14,050 nucleotides of DNA, from positions 1 through 14,050 of the forward strand of contig JAQGHP010000786.1 of assembly GCA_028288775.1 (NCBI GenBank), in the 5' to 3' direction. Under the pieces are notes generated by a model. That model did no database searches. It saw only the letters and a program-made list of their open reading frames with translations, and was not told the DNA's origin. Both the position numbers and the translations under genes were made by a program. Origin of the DNA: Phycisphaerales bacterium. GTDB lineage: Bacteria > Planctomycetota > Phycisphaerae > Tepidisphaerales > Tepidisphaeraceae. This document shows, one piece after another, positions 7,273-13,913 of this stretch. Numbering within the stretch: position 1 is the stretch's first letter; the number at the start of each line of letters is the position of its first letter.

Positions 7273-7278
7273 TACAAT
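7273..7278 (+). promoter_or_regulatory. Possible -10 box for the split icmF pair
   Basis: TACAAT ends 11 bases before the ATG at 7290, so transcription from it would start only a few bases before the gene, giving a nearly leaderless message. No -35 hexamer is obvious. A purine patch (AGGGGTG) sits between the box and the ATG. Confidence 0.3.
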
Positions 7279-7289
7279 AGGGGTGCGAC

Positions 7290-8531
7290 ATGACCAAGCG
7301 ACCCACGACGCCCATTCGCCTCCTCACTGCCGTCCCGATCTGTGACGGACACGACAGCGCGATCAGCACCATCAATCTCGAATTCATTCGCCACGGCATT
7401 GAAGTCATTTACCTCGGGTATCACCGCTCCGCCCGCGACATCGCGCGGGCCGCGGTGCAGGAGGACGTCCGCGCGATCGGCATCTCCAGCTATAACGGCG
7501 GGCACGTCGAGTTCTTCGCCCAAGTCGTCAAGCTGCTGCGGGAGTACGGCGCGGCGGACATCGGAGTCTTCGGAGGAGGCGGCGGAACGATCACCCACGC
7601 GGATGCCGCGCTCATGCGTAAGAAGGGCGTGAACCGGATTTTCTTCGCGGGCACGCCGCTGGCGGAAATGGTGGATTACGTGAGGAAGACTTGGGGCGAT
7701 GAACCGGCGACGCAAGCGGCCAAGGCCAATGCGCACGCGGATCATCGTCTTGCGCGCCGACTGACTGCCGCGACGATGACGGACGGCCGATTGAACGGGA
7801 AGAAGCCCAAGGCGGCAGAATTCCGCGCCGCACGAAACGGCCAGACATCGGCGGAGCGTCCCCGACTGGTCATCGGCGTCTGCGGCCCCGGCGGGGCGGG
7901 CAAGACCACGCTCATCGATGAACTGGTCCTTCGTTTCCTCCACGATGCGCCGACGTCGCGCGTCGCTGTGCTCTCGCACGACCCGAGCATCATCGGAAGC
8001 GGCGCGCTGCTAGGCGACCGGGCGGCGATGTTCTATTCGCAGGATGACCGCGTCTTCATGCGCAGCCTCGCCACCGGTGGCCGGGCCGGCGGGCTTTCGC
8101 CCGCGACGGAGCGCTGCCTGCAAATCCTCAAACACGACCGCGACGGGAAAGGCTTCGACGTCGTGCTCGTCGAGACTGTCGGCATCGGCCAGGAGGCAGT
8201 GCCTTTTGCGCCGGGCTTGGTGGACAAAACCGTCTTCGTCATGAGCCCCGAGTACGGCAGCCGCCTGCAACTGCAAAAGATCGCCATGCTCGATGCCGCG
8301 GATATCGTCGTCGTCAACAAGAGCGATCTGGCCGCGGCAAAGACGGCGTCGAACGAGGTCGAACAGCGCCTGGCCCTCAACCAACGCGGACAAAAGCTGC
8401 TGGCGACCGTCGCCAAGCGGCATCGCGACGCGGGGGTGGATGCATTGTTTGGTGTGCTAAAAGGCACCGTGCCGGATGAGGTTGCGACGGTGCGCGCGTG
8501 CCGGGTGGGGGGAGATGTGACATGTGTTTGA
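7290..8531 (+). CDS. icmF: IcmF-type mutase, first half: B12-binding domain plus MeaB/MeaI-like G-protein chaperone domain
   Basis: This 413-residue protein matches the N-terminal part of the fused isobutyryl-CoA mutase IcmF. The B12-binding domain (about 8-125) has the base-off cobalamin motif DGHDSA with ligand H21, SSYNGGH (66-72) and VFGGGGG (93-99). After an Ala/Lys-rich linker (about 135-190), the G domain (about 191-400) has Walker A GPGGAGKT (199-206), LLGDRAAMF (240-248), MRSLATGG (257-264), ETVGIGQ (295-301) and the base-selecting NKSD (343-346). In IcmF this GTPase guards loading and repair of the cobalamin cofactor. The chain stops where the linker to the mutase barrel would begin, and the remainder is encoded by the next gene. 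The order B12 domain then G domain is the IcmF order, unlike stand-alone MeaB or mutase small subunits. An assembly error is unlikely, because both halves have intact starts and ends. Confidence 0.93.
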   Translation: MTKRPTTPIRLLTAVPICDGHDSAISTINLEFIRHGIEVIYLGYHRSARDIARAAVQEDVRAIGISSYNGGHVEFFAQVVKLLREYGAADIGVFGGGGGTITHADAALMRKKGVNRIFFAGTPLAEMVDYVRKTWGDEPATQAAKANAHADHRLARRLTAATMTDGRLNGKKPKAAEFRAARNGQTSAERPRLVIGVCGPGGAGKTTLIDELVLRFLHDAPTSRVAVLSHDPSIIGSGALLGDRAAMFYSQDDRVFMRSLATGGRAGGLSPATERCLQILKHDRDGKGFDVVLVETVGIGQEAVPFAPGLVDKTVFVMSPEYGSRLQLQKIAMLDAADIVVVNKSDLAAAKTASNEVEQRLALNQRGQKLLATVAKRHRDAGVDALFGVLKGTVPDEVATVRACRVGGDVTCV

Positions 8532-8533
8532 GC

Positions 8534-8705
8534 CGTGGCACGGGCGGCCCGCTCGTGTCCGCAATACTCCGCGGCGCGTAGGGTGGGCGTATTCGCCCGC
8601 CGCTTGCGTGGGGCGTCGCCAAGAAATGTTCGGTATAGCCGAACCTACGGAGTAGCGCCGTGACCCTGAAATATCGCAGACCATGGGCAAGCCGCCCTTG
8701 CCACG
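8534..8705. repeat. Palindromic element 3, splitting the icmF halves
   Basis: The outer arms CGTGGCACGGGCGGC (8534-8548) and GCCGCCCTTGCCACG (8691-8705) are inverted with 14 of 15 matches. Inside are two local hairpins: GGTGGGCG-TATT-CGCCCGCC (8582-8601) and GTTCGG-TATAG-CCGAAC (8628-8644). The element begins two bases after the stop of the first gene and ends one base before the ribosome site of the second. Its arm motif, TGGCAYGGGCGGC, recurs in element 4. No coding frame is supported inside. Confidence 0.75.
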
Positions 8706-8706
8706 C

Positions 8707-8713
8707 GGAGGAG
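8707..8713 (+). promoter_or_regulatory. Ribosome binding site of the mutase half
   Basis: GGAGGAG lies five bases before the ATG at 8719. It fixes this start over the in-frame ATG at 8683, which lies in the repeat arm. A strong dedicated site shows that the second half is translated as its own protein. Confidence 0.8.
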
Positions 8714-8718
8714 ACTCA

Positions 8719-10482
8719 ATGAGCATCCTCGCTCAAGTTGTTGAAGCGGCTGAAAAGCATCGCCACTTTGTCGAAGAACAGGTGCAGCTCACCCGAACAG
8801 ATCCGGAAGCTGGCAATGCAATCCTCAAACGCTGGCAATCGCTTCGCGCAAGCATTCCCAACTCCACCACGCCCACCGGCCTGAAGCTTCCGCGCCTCGC
8901 ATTGCCGGCGATCGACGAACCCGGCGAAATCGCCCGGTACCTCTACGGCGAAGGCCTGCCCGGCGAATTCCCGTACGCGAACGGCGCGTATCGCGAAATG
9001 TACCTCGAACCTTTGGCCAGCTCGGACGGGAAAGCGAGCAAGTCGGAGGAGCCCACGAGGCTCTTCGCCGGCATGGGCCTGGCCGAAGACACCAACGAGC
9101 GGTTCCGCTATCTCACGCGGCATCAGCGCAGCGCACGCCTGAGCACCGCGTTCGATGGGCCGACGCGCGACGGCCTCGACAGCGACACCGATGGCGTCCT
9201 GGGAAAAATCGGCGAAGGGGGTGTCGCGATCGACACGGTCGAGGACATGGAGCGGCTCTATGACGGCTTCGAGCTCGGCAGCCCGGACGTGTCGGTCTCC
9301 ATGACCATCAACGGGCCGGCGCCCACGATTCTCGCGATGTTCGTAGCCGCGGCCAAACGACGGTTCGGAAAGAGCGTGGTCCCGCTGCTCCGCGGAACCG
9401 TGCAGGCCGACATTCTCAAGGAAGTGCAGGCGCAGAACGAAATGCTCTTCCCGGTGGACGCGTCGCTGCGCTTCCTCACCGACATGGTCGAGTGGACGAC
9501 CGCGAACATGCCGCGGTGGTACCCGATTTCCATCAGCGGCTACCACATCGCCGAGGCCGGCGCGACCCCCGTGCAGCAGGCGGCCTATACGCTCTCCAAT
9601 GGATTCACGTACGCCGAGCTTTTCCGCGCCCGCGGGATGGACGTGAACGTATTTGGCCCGCGGCTGTCGTTCTTCCTCGACTGCGGGCTGGACGTCGAAT
9701 ACCTGGCCCTAGCGCGCGTCTGTCGCAAGCTCTGGGCGATCGGCATGCGCGATGTTTTCGGCGCAAACGACAAGGCGCAGATCCTCAAGCTCCACACGCA
9801 GACCAGCGGTAGATCGCTCGTCGCGCAAACGTTCAAGAACAACCTCACGCGCACGGCAGTGGAGCTGATCCTGGCCTACATCAACGCCACGAATTCCTGC
9901 CACAGCAACAGCGCTGATGAGGCGTTCACCACGCCGGGGGAAGAGTACGTACGACTGGCCGCTCATTCGCAGGCGATCCTGCTTGAAGAATCCGGCGTGT
10001 TCAAGCACATGATGAACGCGATGGGTTCGTCTCCGGGAATCCTGGCGGTGGAGCGTGCGGTGGAAGCGGCGATCCTCGAAGAATTCCGCCAGCTCGACGA
10101 GCTTGGCGGCGTGCTGGGCGCAATCGAGCACCGCTACCAGCGCAGCCAGATCCAGGCTGCGGCGCACCGCTACGAGCAGCAGATCTACGACGGCATCCGC
10201 CCGATCATCGGCCTCAACCGCTATGCGGACGAAGGCGACAAGCCGGAAGTTCCCGTCGTCCGCACGCCCGCGAAGAAGCAAAAGGCGCAGGTCGAGCGGC
10301 TGGCAAAGTTCAAACACCGCCACCGAAAGACATGCGGGAAGGCGCTGGACGATCTGGCAAAAGTCGTAGAGTCCGGCGGCAACGTTTTCGGGCAACTCGT
10401 CGAAACCGTGGAGCACTGCTCGCTCGGACAAATCACCGCGCGACTGCATGAAGTCGTAGGGCACTACCGGCCGACGATCTGA
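8719..10482 (+). CDS. icmF: IcmF-type mutase, second half: isobutyryl-CoA mutase catalytic barrel
   Basis: This 587-residue adenosylcobalamin-dependent acyl-CoA mutase subunit interconverts isobutyryl-CoA and n-butyryl-CoA or a close analogue. Residues 1-80 match the IcmF linker and entry segment. The barrel has FPYANGAY (84-91), LSTAFDGPT (141-149), GKIGEGGVAID (162-172), SVSMTINGPA (192-201), GTVQADILKEVQAQN (226-240) and SISGYHIAEAGA (271-282). H276 equals H244 of propionibacterial methylmalonyl-CoA mutase (MCM). Two specificity positions are IcmF-like: F116 in TRLFAG replaces the MCM Tyr89, and Q239 in QAQN replaces the MCM Arg207, so methylmalonyl-CoA is an unlikely substrate. The C-terminus (GGVLGAIEHRYQRSQIQ, about 463-479; CSLGQITARLHEV, 567-579) is also IcmF-like and complete. 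A segment of several tens of residues found in characterised IcmF before GTVQADILKE is missing. It must pair with the upstream product, since it lacks its own B12 domain. Confidence 0.93.
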   Translation: MSILAQVVEAAEKHRHFVEEQVQLTRTDPEAGNAILKRWQSLRASIPNSTTPTGLKLPRLALPAIDEPGEIARYLYGEGLPGEFPYANGAYREMYLEPLASSDGKASKSEEPTRLFAGMGLAEDTNERFRYLTRHQRSARLSTAFDGPTRDGLDSDTDGVLGKIGEGGVAIDTVEDMERLYDGFELGSPDVSVSMTINGPAPTILAMFVAAAKRRFGKSVVPLLRGTVQADILKEVQAQNEMLFPVDASLRFLTDMVEWTTANMPRWYPISISGYHIAEAGATPVQQAAYTLSNGFTYAELFRARGMDVNVFGPRLSFFLDCGLDVEYLALARVCRKLWAIGMRDVFGANDKAQILKLHTQTSGRSLVAQTFKNNLTRTAVELILAYINATNSCHSNSADEAFTTPGEEYVRLAAHSQAILLEESGVFKHMMNAMGSSPGILAVERAVEAAILEEFRQLDELGGVLGAIEHRYQRSQIQAAAHRYEQQIYDGIRPIIGLNRYADEGDKPEVPVVRTPAKKQKAQVERLAKFKHRHRKTCGKALDDLAKVVESGGNVFGQLVETVEHCSLGQITARLHEVVGHYRPTI

Positions 10483-10527
10483 AGATTTGACAACCGCCCA
10501 ACCGCAAGGAGAACGCGGGGATTGTCT

Positions 10528-10821
10528 CGCCACGGATGGACACAGATAAACACAGATGAATGCGGGAGGCTGCATTTGCCGTGGCATGGGCGGCTCGCCC
10601 ATGTCTCCCCGCTGCAGCTCGACAGTCAAAATCACAGAGGCCACAGAGAAGAGCGGAGGAAATCCATGCCTGGAAGGGCGGGGATTTTCTCCTCTGTGCT
10701 CTTTGTGGCCTCTGTGGTCTTTGTGATTCCGAGGATCGAGCCCGAAGCGGAAGACATGGGCGGGCCGCCCATGCCACGGGAAGCGGTCCTCATCTGTGTT
10801 AATCTGTGTCCATCTGTGGCG
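10528..10821. repeat. Nested palindromic element 4, before pepA
   Basis: Three concentric inverted pairs are visible. The outer arms 10528-10559 and 10790-10821 match at 30 of 32 positions and contain the periodic unit ACACAGAT. The middle arms 10579-10605 and 10753-10779 match at 26 of 27, and each is itself a small palindrome of ATGGGCGGC/CGCCCAT. The inner arms (about 10629-10657 and 10686-10729) carry CACAGAGGC-like nine-base units. It is open in the pepA frame but does not look like protein. It lies 45 bases after the mutase stop and ends before the pepA promoter. Confidence 0.85.
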
Positions 10822-10871
10822 ACATCTCCCCCCAGTTCTTCGCGGGTGGTTTTGCGGTTTCTTCTGCCCGG

Positions 10872-10899
10872 TTGTCCCAATCACGCAGCTTCCTATACT
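10872..10899 (+). promoter_or_regulatory. Probable sigma-70-like promoter of pepA
   Basis: TTGTCC (10872-10877) and TATACT (10894-10899) are separated by 16 bases. The -10 box lies 24 bases before the ATG at 10924, leaving a short leader with GAGGAGA. This is the best two-box promoter visible in the window. It lies outside the palindrome, so pepA probably has its own transcript. Confidence 0.55.
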
Positions 10900-10923
10900 C
10901 TCGCAATTCAATTGAGGAGACGC

Positions 10924-12531
10924 ATGGTTCCCACCAGCACGGATTTTTCCATTTCAGTCAAAGACTCTGCCCCCGCGAATGTGGAGGCGACGATTGTTTT
11001 TGTTGATGAAGGGCAGGCGGCGGGCGCGGGTATTCCGGGGTTGGGGGACGCCGACCGGGCGGCGCTCGACCGGCTTTTGGCGAGCGGGGTCGTGCGCGGG
11101 AAGGCCAAGGAGGTTGCCTTTGACGTCATCGACGTCGGCCCCGGCAAGTTTCGGCGGCTCTTTGTCGTCGGGCTTGGGAAGCACGAGAAGCTCAACGCCG
11201 AGACTCTCCGCCAGGCGGCGGGGCATGTCGTTCGGGCGTTGCGCAAGCACCGGCTCGCGAAGGCGAACGTCTTTGTGCCCGCGGGCGCGGTCGCGCTGCC
11301 GCAGGCGGCGGAGGCACTGGTCGTCGGCGCGCTGCTCGCGGCGTTTGACTTCGAGGAATACAAGGGCACGGGCCAGAAGAAAGATGACGCGCCCAAGCCA
11401 AAGCGAATGGAATGGACGCTCATTGCGGGGGGAGAGGACGGGAAGGCGGCCCGGGAAGCGGTGGAGCGCGGGCGGGCCATCGCGGACGGGCAGAACTTTG
11501 CGCGGACGATCGCGTCGCGGCCGGGGAACGACATCAACCCGTTGAGCCTTGCGAAAGTAGCGCAGGCCATGGCGCGCGAGGTCGGGCTGACCTGCCGCGT
11601 GCTCGATGAAAAGGAGATGGCGAAGCTCGGCATGGGCGGCATTCTCGCCGTGGGCGGCGGGAGCATCGCGACGCCGCCGCGGATGATCGTACTGGAGCAC
11701 AAAGGGAAGGGTTCGGGGGTCGGGGGTCAGGGTTCAGGGAAGAAGGGCAAGGCAGGGAGGGCAAATCTCAAATCTGAAATTTCAAATCAATCGCCTCTGC
11801 TCGTGGTTGGCAAGGCGATCACCTTCGACACCGGCGGCATCTCGATCAAGCCGGCGGACAAGATGGGGAAAATGATCTTCGACAAGTGCGGCGGGATGGC
11901 CGTGCTGGGGCTGATGTACGCCGCGGCGAAATTGAAGCTCCCCATGCACGTCGTCGGGATTCTCTCGAGCGCGGAGAACGCCGTCAGCTCGCGAGCGTAC
12001 CGCCCGGGGGACATCCTGCGGATGTACAACGGCGTCACCGTGGACGTGACCAATACCGATGCCGAAGGTCGCCTTGTGCTGGGCGACGCGCTGGCGTGGG
12101 GAATCGAGACTTATCAGCCGTCGGCGGTCGTGGACCTGGCGACCCTCACGGGCGGCGTGGTGACGGCACTGGGCAAGTCGATGGCGGGCGTCATGAGCAA
12201 CAGCGATGAGATCGTGCGGGAACTGACCATCGCGGCCGAGACGGCGGGGGAGAAAATGTGGCGGCTGCCGCTGGGCGAAGAGCAGCGCGACCAGATTCGC
12301 GGCGACGCCTCCGACAGCGTCAACTCCGCCGGCCGCGAGGCGCACCCGCTGCAGGGCGGCGCGTTCCTCAGCTTTTTCGTGCCGATGGATGGGTCGGTGC
12401 CGTGGGCGCACCTGGACATCGCCGGGCCTGCGGACACGGAGAAGGAGTTGCCGTACTACGCGAAAGGCGCTACGGGCTGGGGCGTCCGTACGCTGGTGGA
12501 GTGGGTGACGCTTCGCTCAAGTACAAAGTAG
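10924..12531 (+). CDS. pepA: Leucyl aminopeptidase, M17 family (PepA type) with an in-frame insert
   Basis: This is a cytosolic di-metal aminopeptidase that removes N-terminal residues from peptides; some relatives also bind DNA. The N-terminal macro-like domain is about 1-165 and the catalytic domain about 180-535. The metal and catalytic residues align with E. coli PepA: K297 and D302 (VGKAITFDTGG), K309 (SIKP), D320 (FDKCGG), and D379, E381 and R383 in NTDAEGRLVLGDAL. TLTGGVVTALG (407-417) and AHLDIAGPA (495-503) are also family blocks. Residues about 261-290, rich in Gly, Lys and Ser, have no counterpart in ordinary PepA and separate MIVLEHKG from PLLVVGK; their DNA looks like an inserted repeat. 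The ATG at 10924 is chosen for GAGGAGA upstream and the onset of family-like sequence. The frame also extends 134 codons upstream through a palindrome, which I do not accept as coding. Confidence 0.95.
   Translation: MVPTSTDFSISVKDSAPANVEATIVFVDEGQAAGAGIPGLGDADRAALDRLLASGVVRGKAKEVAFDVIDVGPGKFRRLFVVGLGKHEKLNAETLRQAAGHVVRALRKHRLAKANVFVPAGAVALPQAAEALVVGALLAAFDFEEYKGTGQKKDDAPKPKRMEWTLIAGGEDGKAAREAVERGRAIADGQNFARTIASRPGNDINPLSLAKVAQAMAREVGLTCRVLDEKEMAKLGMGGILAVGGGSIATPPRMIVLEHKGKGSGVGGQGSGKKGKAGRANLKSEISNQSPLLVVGKAITFDTGGISIKPADKMGKMIFDKCGGMAVLGLMYAAAKLKLPMHVVGILSSAENAVSSRAYRPGDILRMYNGVTVDVTNTDAEGRLVLGDALAWGIETYQPSAVVDLATLTGGVVTALGKSMAGVMSNSDEIVRELTIAAETAGEKMWRLPLGEEQRDQIRGDASDSVNSAGREAHPLQGGAFLSFFVPMDGSVPWAHLDIAGPADTEKELPYYAKGATGWGVRTLVEWVTLRSSTK
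11704..11791. repeat. Repeat-like tract inserted in frame within pepA
   Basis: Two low-complexity blocks adjoin. At 11704-11739 there is a G-run array with six runs of at least three Gs (GGGTTCGGGGGTCGGGGG and onward), which also meets a quadruplex pattern. At 11763-11791 there is an AT-rich block made of CAAATC/GAAATTTCAAATC units, related to the centre of palindromic element 6. Composition differs sharply from the flanking pepA sequence, and the reading frame is kept. The exact insertion ends cannot be fixed without an uninterrupted relative. Confidence 0.6.
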
Positions 12532-12656
12532 AGGGATTTGCGATTTGCGATTGCCGATTTGCGATTGGAAAAGTTTCAATACCAGATTTCAAATTCAGAT
12601 TTGAAATCTAATGTCCGCCCCATCGCAAATCGCAAATCGGCAATCGCAAATCCCTT
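12532..12656. repeat. Palindromic element 6, between convergent genes
   Basis: The arms contain repeated ATTTGCG-type units: AGGGATTTGCGATTTGCGAT at the left end and its complement, with the units slightly shuffled, ending in GCGATTGCC... read backward from 12656. The centre holds a second dyad, AGATTTCAAAT/ATTTGAAATCT (12584-12609). It starts on the base after the pepA stop and ends three bases before the stop of the convergent lipoprotein gene. It might end transcription from both sides, but there is no clean T tract. Confidence 0.8.
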
Positions 12657-12659
12657 CGT

Positions 12660-13121
12660 TCACTCCGCGATCTTCGTCGGGAGCTTGTACACTTTTCCGT
12701 TGCGGACGATGTCGACATCCTTTACCGGGGTCTTGCCGCCGTTGGTCCAGAAGTATTCGCCCTTTTCGTCATAGAGCATCTGGAAATCGAGCGTCTTTAC
12801 GCGGGCCTTGCCCTTTTCGATTTTGGGGACCCAGCAGACGTAGCTCTTGTTGACCCACACTTCGACGTCGTCCCAATCCTCGTCGGAGTAGTTCAGGACC
12901 TGGAGCGTGGCGAAGGCGAGGTTGTACTCGGCGCGGCCCAGGGCTTCGCCGCCGCTGGGGGCGTCGGTCTTAAAGGGGTGGCGCTTGGCAGCGTCAGCCG
13001 CGAACTGGGCCGGGGTGCGGCGCAGTTTCGGGTCGGAGTTGGGGAGCAAAGACGTCTGGCCGCTGCATCCGGCCAGGACCATGACACTACTTAAGGCGGC
13101 GACAACGACAGCGTGTTTCAT
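12660..13121 (-). CDS. Putative lipoprotein, paralogue of the gene at 13222-13704
   Basis: This 153-residue exported protein of unknown function has a basic start (MKH), a hydrophobic core and a lipobox VLAGC with C19 as the likely lipidated residue. The mature domain contains ATLQVLNYSDEDWDDVEVWV (71-90) followed by NKSYVCWVP and a threonine/leucine-rich strand, TLDFQMLYDEKGEYF (110-124). The block DVEVWVN plus the spacing to the next strands is shared with the upstream lipoprotein, so the two probably arose by duplication. AGAGGA lies five bases before the ATG. A terminator hairpin lies between the two genes, so this one probably needs its own promoter or readthrough. The C-terminal VDIVRNGKVYKLPTKIAE suggests a small all-beta fold, which is my inference only. 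Confidence 0.8.
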   Translation of the reverse strand: MKHAVVVAALSSVMVLAGCSGQTSLLPNSDPKLRRTPAQFAADAAKRHPFKTDAPSGGEALGRAEYNLAFATLQVLNYSDEDWDDVEVWVNKSYVCWVPKIEKGKARVKTLDFQMLYDEKGEYFWTNGGKTPVKDVDIVRNGKVYKLPTKIAE

Positions 13122-13142
13122 AGCGATCCTCTCGTCCGAGCG

Positions 13143-13168
13143 AAAAACTCCGCCGAAAACGCCGGCGG
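13143..13168 (-). terminator. Rho-independent terminator between the two lipoprotein genes
   Basis: Read on the minus strand, CCGCCG-GCGTTTT-CGGCGG forms a six-base-pair stem followed by AGTTTTT. It lies about 55 bases past the stop of the upstream lipoprotein gene (13222-13704) and just ahead of the ribosome site of the downstream one, where it could also act as an attenuator. Confidence 0.65.
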
Positions 13169-13221
13169 GGCATACGCTAGTTATCGGACGATCGGACCGT
13201 GCGCCATGAGCGGAACCGCGT

Positions 13222-13704
13222 CTATTCCGAAGCCGGCCCGAGGAGGTTGAACAGCCCTTCGCGGTCCCTGATCTGCACGCGGCTGACGGGCTCCGACTGG
13301 CTCGCGAAATTCTTGCCCAAGCCGTTGTACAAATTGGAAGCGCGGAGGGTCACGCTGCCGGACGCGGGGATGCCTTCCACGCGCTCCACGTACGCGCCGT
13401 TCACCCACACCTCCACATCGTGCAGCGGCTGGGCGCTGAAATTGTAAATCTTCACGGCGCTGCGATCAGCGCTCACCAAGGCAGCAGCCCGCAGATCGGA
13501 ACTAGCCGTCATGTTCGACGGGAAAACATGGGCACCGGCGTAGGCGGCCATCTCGGTGGGCGTCGGAGCCTGCGCGGTCATTCGGTCCTTGGGGCCGTGG
13601 TCGTCGCCAGCGGCAGCCTTGCCGGCATCTCCACTATTCTGGCCGGCGCAACCGCCGATTGCCGCGGCAGCCAAAATCGCCAGCGTGTAACGTAAGGTCG
13701 TCAT
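13222..13704 (-). CDS. Putative lipoprotein, paralogue of the gene at 12660-13121
   Basis: This 160-residue exported protein of unknown function has a signal sequence MTTLRYTLAILAAAAIGGC with lipobox IGGC and C19 as the likely lipid attachment site. A flexible Ala/Gly/Asp-rich linker (about 20-55) is followed by a domain containing AVKIYNFSAQPLHDVEVWVN (83-102), AYVERVEGIPASGSVTL (104-120) and LYNGLGKNF (125-133). The same DVEVWVN core and following strand pattern occur in the neighbouring lipoprotein. The ATG at 13704 is preferred because GGAG precedes it at eight bases and the signal peptide starts there; an in-frame TTG at 13734 would add ten charged residues. The 209-base gap upstream (13705-13913) shows no strong promoter to my eye. 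Confidence 0.82.
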   Translation of the reverse strand: MTTLRYTLAILAAAAIGGCAGQNSGDAGKAAAGDDHGPKDRMTAQAPTPTEMAAYAGAHVFPSNMTASSDLRAAALVSADRSAVKIYNFSAQPLHDVEVWVNGAYVERVEGIPASGSVTLRASNLYNGLGKNFASQSEPVSRVQIRDREGLFNLLGPASE

Positions 13705-13913
13705 ATCATTGTCTCCATCGATCGGACTTTTCAAACTGACCCATTACCGACGCGGATCGCGCCTGGGGTTGATGGAAGGAGTTATGTAAACTGCATGCCA
13801 TGGCGGACGCGGCCGTGGACGGCGCGCCGCCCCTATTGATGGATCGCCCATTGCTTCCCGGCGATCTCATCCAGAAGCCCGTTTGCAGTTCTCACAATGG
13901 GAGATCTCCGGAC

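Noticed and set aside
6942..7979. 345-residue reverse frame
   Set aside because: It runs antisense through the B12-binding and G domains and the terminator; no family resemblance.
8582..8644. Terminator between the icmF halves
   Set aside because: The two local hairpins lack a following T tract, and the two genes need to be expressed together.
8683..8718. Upstream start of the mutase half
   Set aside because: The codons lie in the repeat arm; the GGAGGAG site points to 8719.
10528..10821. CRISPR array, because of short direct repeats
   Set aside because: The units are 7-11 bases, have no regular spacers and are arranged as inverted arms.
9709..10911. 400-residue reverse frame
   Set aside because: Antisense to the mutase C-terminus and running through palindrome 4; repeats of this kind commonly give spurious long frames.
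10522..10923. 134-codon N-terminal extension of pepA, including a hydrophobic stretch
   Set aside because: It translates palindrome 4; a promoter and ribosome site lie between it and the ATG at 10924.
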